Positions 55,825 to 64,000 of a stretch of 64,000 bases of DNA are shown one piece after another. Location: NCBI RefSeq assembly GCF_000187935.1, contig NZ_AEUT02000001.1, positions 930,001-994,000 on the forward strand, given 5' to 3'. The notes under the pieces were generated by a model. That model ran no database searches, was not told the origin of the DNA, and saw only the letters and a list, made by a program, of their open reading frames with translations. Position numbers and translations under genes: made by a program. Positions within the stretch are counted from its first letter, which is position 1. Each line of letters starts with the position of its first letter. This DNA comes from Streptococcus parauberis NCFD 2020 (lineage in GTDB: Bacteria; Bacillota; Bacilli; Lactobacillales; Streptococcaceae).

Positions 55825-56710
55825 ATTTTTCATGACCTTTCATTTCTTCAAGAGTTGGCATTCCACCTTGCGCACCAAATTTTTGAACAGATATATGGGA
55901 AGCTAAGGTAGCAAAACGAATGGCTTCTTTAATTTCTAACCCTTTAGCAAGAGCAAAGCCAAAGGCTCCGTTAAAGGTATCACCAGCACCTGTCGTATCC
56001 ACTGCATCCGCTATAATAGCTGAAATGTGTTGCACTTCTTCTCCGTCAAAGTACATAGCGCCTTCTTTTCCGAGTGTCACAATCAACTTATTCGGATAAT
56101 CATGTAAAATATCTTCAAGTGAACGAGCCGGAAAAAGTTCCATACATTCATGATGGTTTGGTGTCATAAAATCAACAATTGAAATCATCTCCAAGTCAGT
56201 TTCACGAGAAGGAGCCGGATTATAGAGAACTTTAACCCCATGATCATGACAGAATTTTGCAATTGCTAAATTGGCATTGTGGGGAATTTCGTTTTGTAAA
56301 ATAACTAAATCAGACTCTGTCAGTAAATCCCACTCTGCTTGCCATTGATTAGGATCAACGAGACCATTTGCACCAGGACAATAGATAATCCGATTGTCCT
56401 GGTGGTAAAGAGTAATTTGGGCAATTCCACATGATGATGGTACCGTTCCCACACACTCTACAGATAAATGATTATCTTGCAGGTTTTGTTTGAGAATCGG
56501 AGCAAATGAATCCTGACCGAGACAACCAATCATGGCTATCTGATCTCGGCTGTCACTCAATCGTCCGACAGCAACAGCTTGGTTAGCTCCTTTACCACCA
56601 GGTACCATTGAAAAACGATCGCCAAAAACAGTTTCTCCTTCTTCTGCAATGCGACTTGTTTCCATAACTAAGTCCATTGAAATACTACCAATAATTACTA
56701 TACGAGTCAT
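55799..56710 (-). CDS. rbsK: Ribokinase
   Basis: It phosphorylates D-ribose to ribose-5-phosphate for the pentose phosphate pool. The 303-residue PfkB-family product has GSISMDLVMETSRI near the start, the sugar-binding PGGKGANQAVAVGRL, and the catalytic DTTGAGDTFNGAFGFAL with the base Asp near residue 248. It lies one base after rbsR and overlaps rbsD. Orientation and order (R-K-D-A-C-B) are as in related streptococci. Confidence 0.96.
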   Translation of the reverse strand: MTRIVIIGSISMDLVMETSRIAEEGETVFGDRFSMVPGGKGANQAVAVGRLSDSRDQIAMIGCLGQDSFAPILKQNLQDNHLSVECVGTVPSSCGIAQITLYHQDNRIIYCPGANGLVDPNQWQAEWDLLTESDLVILQNEIPHNANLAIAKFCHDHGVKVLYNPAPSRETDLEMISIVDFMTPNHHECMELFPARSLEDILHDYPNKLIVTLGKEGAMYFDGEEVQHISAIIADAVDTTGAGDTFNGAFGFALAKGLEIKEAIRFATLASHISVQKFGAQGGMPTLEEMKGHEKYEENWNFK

Positions 56711-56711
56711 A

Positions 56712-57686
56712 TTATCTCCTTAAAGTTTCTCGTTCAACAAAGTGGACAGGTAATTTAATGCGTTTTTCTTTAATTGGCATCTGATTTGAAATCTTATAAA
56801 TCAGTTCTGCGGCATTGCGTCCCATTCGATAAGATGGTTGATGAATAGTTGATAAGGATGGGTAAATCAACTTACTCATTAAAATATCATCATAGCCAAC
56901 AACTTGAACATCCTCAGGGATTTTTTTCCCTCTTGAAAACAATTCATGGATGTAAGCAATAGCATGAATATCAGATGGGGCGATGATTGAATCAACATTT
57001 GGATATGTATCAAGAGCCATTCTAGCTTCTTCAATAATGTCATCAAAATCAAAGGTTTGACTATCACTGATATGAGTTGTCACTTCTTTGCGAGATAGAT
57101 AATCTAAACTGGCGAAATAACGTTGATTAGTGATATTGGAATGTCCCATTGGACCTTTAACGAGGAGAACATTATGCGCTCCAGCGTTGGTTACAGCCTG
57201 TGCGGCTAACTTACCACCAGCTTCATTATCAGCAAAAACAGCATACTCTGTATCTTCTTCAACCCGGTCAACTACTACCACTGGAATAGCCAAGTTTGGG
57301 TATTTTTTTGTAAAATCATGTGTTGTAATAATACCAGCTGCGTTGCTTTGCAATAAGGTATTAATATAATCTTCTTCGAGCTTGGCACTCCCACCAATAT
57401 TGCCAAATAAAATCCGATAGTCATGTTCTTTTAAAAATATCTCAGCACCTCTAGCAACCCTAGGGAAGAAAGGGTTAGAAATATCTGGTAAAAGTAAGCC
57501 AACTAGCTGATTTTTCTTTGTCTTTAAGGATTGGGCAATCATATTAGGACTATAATTGAGTTTTTCAATAGCGTCCTTAATCCGGTCTCTTGCTTGCTCC
57601 GAAACATATCCATTTTGTGAGATATATCTAGAAACAGTAGATTTTGAAACACCAGCTTCTGCAGCAACCTCTTTTATCGTAGACAT
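56712..57686 (-). CDS. rbsR: LacI-family ribose operon repressor
   Basis: The 324-residue LacI-type regulator has an N-terminal helix-turn-helix (MSTIKEVAAEAGVSKSTVSRYI, in part), the hinge helix NYSPNMIAQSLKTKK, and a sugar-binding domain with RVARGAEIFLKEHDYRI and SIIAPSDIHAIAYIHEL. It is the first gene of the operon and therefore likely controls its own promoter through the tandem AACGGTT boxes at 57703-57742. The frame extends to 57719, but ATG 57686 follows TAGGAGG. It may also be inactivated by ribose or ribose phosphate (inference). Confidence 0.94.
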   Translation of the reverse strand: MSTIKEVAAEAGVSKSTVSRYISQNGYVSEQARDRIKDAIEKLNYSPNMIAQSLKTKKNQLVGLLLPDISNPFFPRVARGAEIFLKEHDYRILFGNIGGSAKLEEDYINTLLQSNAAGIITTHDFTKKYPNLAIPVVVVDRVEEDTEYAVFADNEAGGKLAAQAVTNAGAHNVLLVKGPMGHSNITNQRYFASLDYLSRKEVTTHISDSQTFDFDDIIEEARMALDTYPNVDSIIAPSDIHAIAYIHELFSRGKKIPEDVQVVGYDDILMSKLIYPSLSTIHQPSYRMGRNAAELIYKISNQMPIKEKRIKLPVHFVERETLRR

Positions 57687-57702
57687 AAATCCTCCTAAGA
57701 TG

Positions 57703-57755
57703 TGTGGAACCGTTCTCACATATTCTATTGTAACCGTTTTCTTTTATCTTGTCAA
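57703..57755 (-). promoter_or_regulatory. rbs operon promoter with two LacI/CcpA-type operators
   Basis: On the minus strand, -35 TTGACA (57755-57750) and -10 TACAAT (57732-57727) are spaced by 17 bases. Two related boxes with core AACGGTT are present. One, at 57729-57742, overlaps the -10 and reads TGTAACCGTTTTCT on the plus strand (13 of 14 of a cre consensus). The other, TGTGGAACCGTTCTCACA (57703-57720), is a near-palindrome at the transcription start. They could be RbsR operators, cre sites, or both. Confidence 0.75.
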
Positions 57756-57911
57756 TTTAAATTTGTATAGATTTAATAAAAATTTTTGAATGACTAGAAC
57801 CTGATTCTTATCAGAAGAATCAAAATTCATATAGCCCTAACACATACAGCTTCTCTTCTTTACTGTTATCAGTAAAAATCCAGAATTTGTCTTATATCTT
57901 TTCCCACAAAA

Positions 57912-57935
57912 AAACCAATCTCTTGGGATTGGTTT
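57912..57935. terminator. Terminator of the ylbL-coaD-rsmD unit
   Basis: Arms AAACCAATC (57912-57920) and GATTGGTTT (57927-57935), with a T run on the minus strand. The hairpin overlaps the stop codon of the Lon-like gene. Confidence 0.8.
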
Positions 57936-58971
57936 ACTTTTTCAGATAACTGATTGCGTCATCGACTGTCTTGACTGGAACAATCTTCATTTTTGTTTTT
58001 AATTGCTTAGCAGCTTCTAAGGCTTCTTTATAATTAGTTATTGCTTTTGGATCAACTTTTTTGACACGCGGATCAACTGGATTATTAGGAACGAAGAAAA
58101 TCTCTGCCCCTTCTTTAGCAGCCGCAACTACTTTTAAGCCTGCACCACCAATATCACCAACTTTACCTTCTTGGTCAATTGTACCAGTACCAGCAATATT
58201 ACGCCCCTTACGTAAATCTTCTTTATTGATTTGGTCAAGAATATCAAGGGTGAACATCAAACCAGCACTTGGACCACCAACGCCTTCAGTTGTAAAATCA
58301 ATTTTTTCTTTAGTGTGTACTTTGGTATGGTCAGTTAAGCTGATTCCAATCCCATTTTTACCATTTTTCAACTTAATAATTTTACCATTGGCTGATTTAT
58401 CTTTACCATTACTGGTATATTGAACACTGACTTTATCCCCCAACTTCATGGCAGACACAAACTTAATCAAATCAGCTGAACTCTTAAAGTGTTTTTGATT
58501 AACACTTGTAACTGTATCAGCAATATTCAAAACCCCTTTAAGAGAAGAATTCTTACTGACATCAAGAACATAAACACCTAAGTAGTCAAGGGAAACAGGT
58601 TTACCAGCTTTTTTGAGAGCTTGATAAACAGCACCATTTTGTGAAGTTTCCATATAGAATTGATTAATTCTCATGTAGTCTGCATCACTATAGCCACCAG
58701 TAGTTGCTTCTGCTGATGAAATCTCTGTAAATGGTGTTGCCCAAGCATAGAGAATTTGTGCAAATGTCGCATGACTAATACTTACAGCAACAAAATTATA
58801 AGACCCTTTTTCCTTGTCTTTTTGTTCATTTACCTTAAGGACACTACGGATATCATAGGCACCACCAGGCATTTCAATATAATAAGGTAGAGGATAAAAT
58901 AGTGAAAAGCCAATTGCAATGACAGCAATAATGCCCAATAACCAAATTTTTAATTTATTATTTTTCTTCAT
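57934..58971 (-). CDS. ylbL: YlbL-type Lon-like serine protease with PDZ domain
   Basis: This 345-residue membrane-anchored protease has one N-terminal helix (about 8-28) and a degenerate N-terminal region. The PDZ-like domain at about 130-210 contains LKGVLNIADTVTSVNQKHFKSSADLI (in parts), and the Lon proteolytic domain is at about 220-345. The catalytic Ser is in GVGGPSAGLMF, and the catalytic Lys is in GGAGLKVVAAAKEG near residue 280. No ATPase part is present, so it works without unfolding, as in Bacillus YlbL. It overlaps coaD by 14 bases. Confidence 0.93.
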   Translation of the reverse strand: MKKNNKLKIWLLGIIAVIAIGFSLFYPLPYYIEMPGGAYDIRSVLKVNEQKDKEKGSYNFVAVSISHATFAQILYAWATPFTEISSAEATTGGYSDADYMRINQFYMETSQNGAVYQALKKAGKPVSLDYLGVYVLDVSKNSSLKGVLNIADTVTSVNQKHFKSSADLIKFVSAMKLGDKVSVQYTSNGKDKSANGKIIKLKNGKNGIGISLTDHTKVHTKEKIDFTTEGVGGPSAGLMFTLDILDQINKEDLRKGRNIAGTGTIDQEGKVGDIGGAGLKVVAAAKEGAEIFFVPNNPVDPRVKKVDPKAITNYKEALEAAKQLKTKMKIVPVKTVDDAISYLKK

Positions 58972-59449
58972 TCATTTGCTCCAAATAGGAAATTACTGAT
59001 TGGGGTACTAAACCTTCAATTGATGAATTAAAGTGAATCAATTCTTTAACACGGCTTGAACTAATTGGTTGCATATTGTTTCTAGCAATTAAGTAAACCG
59101 TATCAATGCTTGGGTCTAGACGATGGTTAAAATACTCCAAATTTGATTCATACTCAAAATCAGTTGGATTACGAAGCCCTCTGACCATATGAGTCACCTC
59201 TAATTCCTTAGCTAAATCAACAGCTAAGCGATTATCTGTCCAAACGACAGAAACATTATCATAGCTTGCTAAAGCTTCCTCTAAGACCATAATTCGACCT
59301 TCTAAATCTAAGAAACCCGCTTTATTTGTATTGTAGAAGATACCAACGTAAAGCTTGTCAAAAAGCTGACTAGCCCGATCAATGATATCCATATGCCCAT
59401 TTGTGACTGGATCAAAGGATCCAGAATAGAGTCCAATTTTATTTGACAT
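58958..59449 (-). CDS. coaD: Phosphopantetheine adenylyltransferase
   Basis: CoaD makes dephospho-CoA in the penultimate step of CoA synthesis. The 163-residue product has the nucleotidyl motif TNGH in YSGSFDPVTNGHMDII near residue 17 and the ISSSRVKELI motif, a variant of ISSTxxR, near the end. Length fits. Its start overlaps rsmD (11 bases), and its stop overlaps ylbL, the conserved rsmD-coaD-ylbL order of many Firmicutes. Confidence 0.97.
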   Translation of the reverse strand: MSNKIGLYSGSFDPVTNGHMDIIDRASQLFDKLYVGIFYNTNKAGFLDLEGRIMVLEEALASYDNVSVVWTDNRLAVDLAKELEVTHMVRGLRNPTDFEYESNLEYFNHRLDPSIDTVYLIARNNMQPISSSRVKELIHFNSSIEGLVPQSVISYLEQMNEEK

Positions 59450-59978
59450 AGACTGTTACCTTACTAATTCCATATACTTTTTCTTTCCAGATACCTAAGG
59501 AAGCTACTTCCTCTGGTAAACTTACCATTTTATCCGTTTCACAAACGACCATCACATCATCAGAAAGAAGTCCTTTTTGGTCAAGTGCTTCAATGGTCTC
59601 GACAATCTCTTCCATGGCATATGGTGGGTCAAGAAAAACCAAATCGAAAGCCTGATCCAATTTCATTATTGCTTTTTTTGCATCCATTTTTAGGAGGGTA
59701 AATTGTTCTTCCGACTTGGTCATTTTGATGTTTTCTTTGATGATCGCTTGCGCGCCCCTATCACGTTCAACTAAGGTAGCACTAGCCATTCCCCGAGAGA
59801 CAGCTTCAATCGAGAGCCCTCCAGAACCAGCAAAGAGGTCTAGAACACGGCCGCCTTCAAAGTAGGGACCAATCATATTAAACATGGCTCCTCGAACCTT
59901 GTCTGATGTAGGTCGAGTCGTTTTTCCTGGGAGGGTCTTTAGGGGACGGCCTCCAAATTCACCTGATACAATTCTCAT
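59439..59978 (-). CDS. rsmD: 16S rRNA guanine-966 N2-methyltransferase
   Basis: RsmD methylates G966 of 16S rRNA. The start at 59978 gives 179 residues: MRIVSGEFGGRPLKTLPGKTTRP, in part, which is the family N terminus. Also visible are the SAM loop LDLFAGSGGLSIEAVSRG and the catalytic-site motif LVFLDPPYAMEE (DPPY). The frame runs on to 60008, but the extension is not homologous-looking and lies in the promoter zone, where a TATAAT stands only seven bases before the ATG. coaD follows with overlap. Confidence 0.92.
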   Translation of the reverse strand: MRIVSGEFGGRPLKTLPGKTTRPTSDKVRGAMFNMIGPYFEGGRVLDLFAGSGGLSIEAVSRGMASATLVERDRGAQAIIKENIKMTKSEEQFTLLKMDAKKAIMKLDQAFDLVFLDPPYAMEEIVETIEALDQKGLLSDDVMVVCETDKMVSLPEEVASLGIWKEKVYGISKVTVYVK

Positions 59979-60039
59979 AGTCCCTATTATAACAAAATTA
60001 TAGACCAAACAAAGAATTTTTATCCTTTAAAAATTAAAA

Positions 60040-60060
60040 AACCTACCAAAATAGTAGGTT
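60040..60060. terminator. Terminator of asnA
   Basis: Arms AACCTAC (60040-60046) and GTAGGTT (60054-60060), with a run of T on the minus strand. It lies just past the asnA stop. Confidence 0.75.
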
Positions 60061-60064
60061 CTTC

Positions 60065-61057
60065 TTATAATATGTTTTCAAAGTTCTCTCGAACTTCAAG
60101 TGGCCAAACAGATGTTTGGACTTCACCAATATGTTTCTTACGAAGCAAGAACATAGCCATCCGGGATTGTCCGATTCCTCCACCAATTGTGAGCGGAAAC
60201 AAGCCGTTTAGGAGTGATTTATGCCAATCAAAGTTTAGGCGGTCATAATCACCTGTAATAGCAACTTGACGTTTTAAGGCGTCTTCGTCAACACGAATTC
60301 CCATTGATGATAATTCGAAAGCTGATTCTAATTGATCATTCCAAACAAGAATGTCCCCATTCAGACCTTTATAGTCACCTTCGCTAGCACTTGTCCAGTC
60401 ATCATAGTCTGGTGCTCTTCCATCATGAGGTTTTCCATCTGATAGGACACCACCGATACCAATTAAGAAAACAGCACCATGTTCTTTAGTAATGGCATTC
60501 TCGCGTTCTTTAGCTGTCAAATCAGGATACATGGTTACTAAATCTTCAGTATGAACAAAGGTAATTTTCTTAGGTAACACTGCCTCAATATCATAACGCG
60601 CTTCAACAGCTAATTCTGTCAAACGAATAACTTTATAGATTGTTTCAACTGTTTCTTTCAAATAAGCTAAGTTACGTTTCCCATCTGGAATAACTTTTTC
60701 CCAGTCCCATTGATCAACGTAAACTGAGTGCGTTTGATCTAATGAATCTTCATCAGGACGGAGGGCTTTCATATTCACAACGAGGCCTTCTCCTTCATTG
60801 AATCCAAAGCGTGCTAAAGTATGACGTTTCCATTTTGCTAATGAATGGACAACTTCAAATTTTGCTTCAGGGATTTTCAATACATTAACAGAAACAGGAT
60901 TTTCAATACCAGATAAATTATCTTGCATACCATCCCCGACCCGACTTAAAATCGGACCTTGCACTTCGACAACGTCAAGTTTTGCAATTAAATACTGTGT
61001 GAATGTATTTTTTACAAAAGAAATCTCCTCTTGTTGATGAATAAAACTTTTTTTCAT
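60065..61057 (-). CDS. asnA: Aspartate-ammonia ligase (asparagine synthetase A)
   Basis: AsnA makes asparagine from aspartate, ammonia and ATP. The 330-residue length is standard, and the sequence has the family landmarks: [28 protein letters not shown] near residue 25, [33 protein letters not shown], and the C-terminal [14 protein letters not shown], read in parts. It resembles a class II aminoacyl-tRNA synthetase fold. It is a single gene with its own terminator, and a GGAGG site precedes ATG 61057. I saw no T-box in the 100-base leader. Confidence 0.96.
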   Translation of the reverse strand: MKKSFIHQQEEISFVKNTFTQYLIAKLDVVEVQGPILSRVGDGMQDNLSGIENPVSVNVLKIPEAKFEVVHSLAKWKRHTLARFGFNEGEGLVVNMKALRPDEDSLDQTHSVYVDQWDWEKVIPDGKRNLAYLKETVETIYKVIRLTELAVEARYDIEAVLPKKITFVHTEDLVTMYPDLTAKERENAITKEHGAVFLIGIGGVLSDGKPHDGRAPDYDDWTSASEGDYKGLNGDILVWNDQLESAFELSSMGIRVDEDALKRQVAITGDYDRLNFDWHKSLLNGLFPLTIGGGIGQSRMAMFLLRKKHIGEVQTSVWPLEVRENFENIL

Positions 61058-61185
61058 AGCTCCTCCTTAAATATTTTTTTCTCACATATTATGAGATATG
61101 AGATTTATTATACACTGAATTTCAGTATATTTAAAGACTAAATTTTCTATATTTTTAAAATAATTAAGGATTTCTTGGAAAAAAT

Positions 61186-61212
61186 AAAAGCCCTAGGGGA
61201 ACTAAGGCTTTT
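61186..61212 (-). terminator. Terminator of arcC
   Basis: On the minus strand, AAAAGCCTTAG pairs with CTAGGGCTTTT (one wobble) with a five-base loop, 13 bases past the arcC stop. It ends the arginine deiminase operon. Confidence 0.75.
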
Positions 61213-61224
61213 AAGAGTATATAA

Positions 61225-62175
61225 TTAATCACACACGATTTGAGTACCAGCCCCCTCAGAAAGGACCTTGTCAATATTTTCAAGTGAAGTGATGATTGCT
61301 TTTGAAGAAGGTTTGTTTTCCACAAAGGCAATTGCTGCTTCAACTTTAGGTAACATGCTACCTGGAGCAAATTGATTTTCAGTGATATATTGTTTCATTT
61401 GTGAAACAGTTACAGTTTCCAATTTTTGTTGGTCTGGTTTGTTGTAGTTTACAAAAACATTATCAACACCAGTAAGAACGATGAACATATCTGCATCAAC
61501 TAATTCTGAAAGTGTTTGACTAGCGAAATCTTTGTCAATAACTGCTTCAACACCAGTAATGTATTTAGTTTCAGGATCTTCCACAACTGGAACACCTCCG
61601 CCACCAGCACTGACAACAACAACACCAGAATCAACTAAGCTACGGATAACATTAACTTCTTTGATGCCAACTGGTTTTGGAGAAGGTACAACTTTTCTCC
61701 AACCACGACCAGCATCTTCTTTAAAGTTAGCGCCAGTTTCTTCCATTTGTTTCTTAGCTTCTTCTTCAGAAAGGAAAGGTCCAATTGGTTTTGTTGGATT
61801 GCTAAAAGCAGCATCATTTTTATCAACAATAACTTGAGTAACTACTGCTGCAACATCCTTTTCAATGCCTTGAGCTTTCAATTCATTGTCAAGTGCGTTT
61901 ACTAACCAGAAACCGATGCTTCCTTCAGTCATGGCAACACATGTATCTAAAGGCATTGCAGGATTTTTTTCTGTATCAGCTGCCGCTTGTTGTAATAATA
62001 AGTTACCAACTTGTGGTCCATTACCATGTGTAACGATTACTTCGTTACCATCTTGGATCAATTTAACAAGTGATTTTGAAGTTGAAATTAATGCTTCTTG
62101 TTGTGCTTTAGCTGATGCATCTGTTGAAAGAATGGCATTACCACCTAATGCTACAACAATCTTTTGTTTAGTCAT
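61225..62175 (-). CDS. arcC: Carbamate kinase
   Basis: This is the last enzyme of the arginine deiminase pathway; it forms ATP from carbamoyl phosphate. The 316-residue product has [10 protein letters not shown] at the N terminus, [25 protein letters not shown], and the C-terminal [16 protein letters not shown]. It is the last gene of the arc operon and ends at a terminator. It follows the M20 peptidase gene by 23 bases. This matches the S. pyogenes order arcA, an acetyltransferase, arcB, arcD, M20 peptidase, arcC (recalled). Confidence 0.97.
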   Translation of the reverse strand: MTKQKIVVALGGNAILSTDASAKAQQEALISTSKSLVKLIQDGNEVIVTHGNGPQVGNLLLQQAAADTEKNPAMPLDTCVAMTEGSIGFWLVNALDNELKAQGIEKDVAAVVTQVIVDKNDAAFSNPTKPIGPFLSEEEAKKQMEETGANFKEDAGRGWRKVVPSPKPVGIKEVNVIRSLVDSGVVVVSAGGGGVPVVEDPETKYITGVEAVIDKDFASQTLSELVDADMFIVLTGVDNVFVNYNKPDQQKLETVTVSQMKQYITENQFAPGSMLPKVEAAIAFVENKPSSKAIITSLENIDKVLSEGAGTQIVCD

Positions 62176-62198
62176 ACGTTTTTTCTCCTCATAATTAA

Positions 62199-63530
62199 TT
62201 ATCGCGTTAGACGGAAAACAGTTTCCGCATAGATGTCCATTGCCTTGAAAGCATCTTCTAAAACGATGTTTTCATTTTCTTGATGTTCTGTTTGAACAGA
62301 ATCTGGGAACAAAGCCCCAAATGCCACACAATTTGGCATTGTTCGTGCAAAAGTAGCTCCACCAGATGAGACAGCTGGACTTTGATCACCAGTTTTTTCT
62401 CTGTATACATCTAATAGTGTTGTAACAAGTTCACTATCTATTGGAACATATAATGGTGCTAAATAATCAAATTCTTCATAAGTTAGGCCATATTCTTTTG
62501 CTTTTGCTGTTAATTGTTGAACAAGTTGATCTTTATCAGCTAAAACTGGGATACGAATATCGAGACGAACTTCTGTTTGATCTTTATTCAAGGTTAATCC
62601 AGCAGCATTAAAGCTTAAGTTCCCTGATGGCTCGTCTTGGACATCTCCAAAGATATTAAATCCTCTACCATCTTCATCAACAACATTTGCTAAGAAATCA
62701 ATTACAGGTTCATCAACATGTGCGTCAAGTGATTTTGCAAGACGAACAAGTGCATTGATACCAAATTGAGCATCTTTAGAATGTTGGGCAAGACCATAAA
62801 CGGTAACTTTCCCATCTTTTTCAACATATTCAAAATCAAGACGGTTTAACTCTTCTTTAACTTGACCAAGATATTCACCACGATATGAAGCTCGGGCTGG
62901 CACGACATTGTAGGCTTTTCCAGCTTCAATTTCAAGAGTATCAGAACCATCACCAACTAGTTTTGCTTGCAATAAACCTTTTTCAGCATAAATAAGAGGG
63001 AAGCTTGAATCAGGAGCAAAGCCAAAAGTGGCTTGTTCTTCTTTTTCATTATAACGGTTCAAACAGCGCCATAATGTTTCTTCATCAGTTCCAAAAATGA
63101 ATCTAATGCGTTTATTGAAGGTTACACCTGCATCCATAAGAGATTTAACTGCAAACAAGGCTAACATTGATGGACCTTTATCATCTTGTGTACCTCGTCC
63201 ATAGAGATGACCATCTACTTCGACACATTCAAATGGATCTGTCTTCCAAAGACTACGATCTCCTTCAGGAACAACGTCCAAGTGACAAAGTATAGCTAAC
63301 ATTTCTTTATCTTGACCGTATTCAGCATAGCCATAATAACCGTCAGGATCTTTATAAGTTTTAAACCCTAACTCCTCACAGAGTTGTAAAGTTCTTTCTA
63401 AGACATCAGAGATTGCTTGCCCAAATGGGGTACCATTTTCCCCTTCGTTACAAACTGAAGGATAAGATACAATTGTTTTGATTGCTTCTACACATGCATC
63501 TTGATGATCTTTGGTAATATAGGACTTCAT
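62199..63530 (-). CDS. M20 family dipeptidase (PepV-like) of the arc operon
   Basis: This 443-residue dinuclear zinc peptidase has metal ligands in [11 protein letters not shown] (His), [11 protein letters not shown] (bridging Asp), [11 protein letters not shown] (Glu pair), [15 protein letters not shown] (Asp), and near the C terminus TEHQENENI (His). The lid domain is between. PepV and Xaa-His dipeptidases cleave dipeptides, which here may supply arginine (inference from operon position). In S. pyogenes the gene at this place is sometimes called arcT. It is followed by arcC. The upstream transporter gene is 29 bases away. Confidence 0.92.
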   Translation of the reverse strand: MKSYITKDHQDACVEAIKTIVSYPSVCNEGENGTPFGQAISDVLERTLQLCEELGFKTYKDPDGYYGYAEYGQDKEMLAILCHLDVVPEGDRSLWKTDPFECVEVDGHLYGRGTQDDKGPSMLALFAVKSLMDAGVTFNKRIRFIFGTDEETLWRCLNRYNEKEEQATFGFAPDSSFPLIYAEKGLLQAKLVGDGSDTLEIEAGKAYNVVPARASYRGEYLGQVKEELNRLDFEYVEKDGKVTVYGLAQHSKDAQFGINALVRLAKSLDAHVDEPVIDFLANVVDEDGRGFNIFGDVQDEPSGNLSFNAAGLTLNKDQTEVRLDIRIPVLADKDQLVQQLTAKAKEYGLTYEEFDYLAPLYVPIDSELVTTLLDVYREKTGDQSPAVSSGGATFARTMPNCVAFGALFPDSVQTEHQENENIVLEDAFKAMDIYAETVFRLTR

Positions 63531-63559
63531 ATTCTTTTACCTCCCATTGTCTTCAATTA

Positions 63560-64000
63560 TTAGATGAAGAATGTCGCAATCAGCATAACAGCAAGGCTGA
63601 CTACCATTACTAAAACGATAAATTTAGTTACAAATTTCCACCAAGTTGCAATATCAACTTTACCAAGAGCTAAAGCACCCATAACGATTGCTGAAGTTGG
63701 CGATACGATGTTAAGTACACCTGAAGCTGATTGGAATGCAGTAATTACCAAGTGAGCTGGTACATGTGAGAATTGGCCTAGAGGTGCCATGATACCCATT
63801 GTCGCTCCAGCGAGACCTGAAGTTGATGGAATTAAGAATGACATTGGTAAGTAGAATAAGTAAGTTAAGATTACGAATACTTGTGAAGATAGACCTGAAA
63901 GTCCTTTCTCACCCCAAGAAAGAATCGTTGAAGTAATCATACCATCGTTCATGATAACTTGGATACCACGTGCTACCGCACAGATAATTGCTACACCAAG
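63560..64000 (-). CDS. YfcC/DcuC-type membrane transporter of the arc operon, 5' end beyond the window
   Basis: The visible C-terminal 146 residues form a membrane protein with four to five helices. The reading frame continues without interruption to the window edge at 64000 (LGVAIICAVARGIQVIMNDGM, in part), so the internal ATG in MNDGM is not the start. Motifs such as SFLIPSTSGLAGATMGIMAPLGQF and SASGVLNIVSPTSAIVMGAL fit the YfcC family of carboxylate or arginine-related carriers. In S. pyogenes a YfcC-like protein takes the arginine/ornithine antiporter place (arcD) in this operon. The substrate here is inferred from that. Confidence 0.88.
   Translation of the reverse strand, partial: LGVAIICAVARGIQVIMNDGMITSTILSWGEKGLSGLSSQVFVILTYLFYLPMSFLIPSTSGLAGATMGIMAPLGQFSHVPAHLVITAFQSASGVLNIVSPTSAIVMGALALGKVDIATWWKFVTKFIVLVMVVSLAVMLIATFFI

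Overview
The window reads as one continuous stretch of chromosome from a low-GC Firmicute, a Streptococcus of the pyogenic group. The streptococcal hallmarks are PBP2B, the ftsA-ftsZ-ylmE-sepF-ylmG-ylmH-divIVA-ileS cluster, Dpr, ClpE with an N-terminal zinc finger, NiaX/NiaR, a PmtA-type iron exporter beside pyrD, DUF1797/DUF1827/DUF3165 proteins, and the end of an arginine deiminase operon that carries an M20 dipeptidase. A rbs ribose operon and an AT-rich base composition would fit a relative of S. uberis or S. parauberis; that placement is inference. Almost every gene is on the minus strand. Only pyrD, clpE with two followers, and a mini prepilin peptidase are on the plus strand. No rRNA, tRNA, insertion sequence, prophage or CRISPR array was seen, and no gene-free stretch exceeds 300 bases.

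Layout, left to right. 1-4760: 3' truncated pbp2B, a formate/nitrite channel, the niacin pair niaX-niaR with a near-ideal NiaR operator, gpmA. 4935-8630: pyrD convergent with a small membrane ORF, then the iron-exporting ATPase pmtA under two PerR boxes, then hup. 8644-18201: degV/SGNH/YpmS genes, the overlapping run xseA-xseB-ispA-tlyA-argR-recN, and folD-nnrD. 18270-22919: feoA (double domain), feoB and a 44-residue Cys-rich FeoB partner, glnPQ, DUF1797. 23057-26430: clpE with both CIRCE and CtsR elements, a NUDIX gene, DUF1827. 26475-39203: ileS with T-box leader, the division cluster, divIB-murG-murD. 39321-43324: DUF3165, typA, rhodanese-glcK-yqgQ. 43362-51810: dpr (PerR box), mini prepilin peptidase, heterodimeric ABC exporter, vanZ-rlmN-yutD-metallophosphatase. 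51904-57755: ribose operon rbsRKDACB. 57912-64000: ylbL-coaD-rsmD, asnA, arcC, M20 peptidase, and a partial YfcC-type transporter.

How the genes connect. Iron and peroxide biology recurs: ferrous import (FeoAB and partner), ferrous export (PmtA) and ferroxidase storage (Dpr), the latter two with PerR-like boxes. Heat-shock control is visible at clpE. NAD-precursor control at niaX and sugar control at rbs are readable directly from the promoter sequences. I see mainly core genome and no complete unknown system. The least explained items are the small membrane ORF at 5941-6123, the orphan mini prepilin peptidase, the Ser/Arg/Lys-rich YutD tail, an IleRS with half of its C-terminal zinc ligands replaced by serine, and an apparently leaderless yqgQ.
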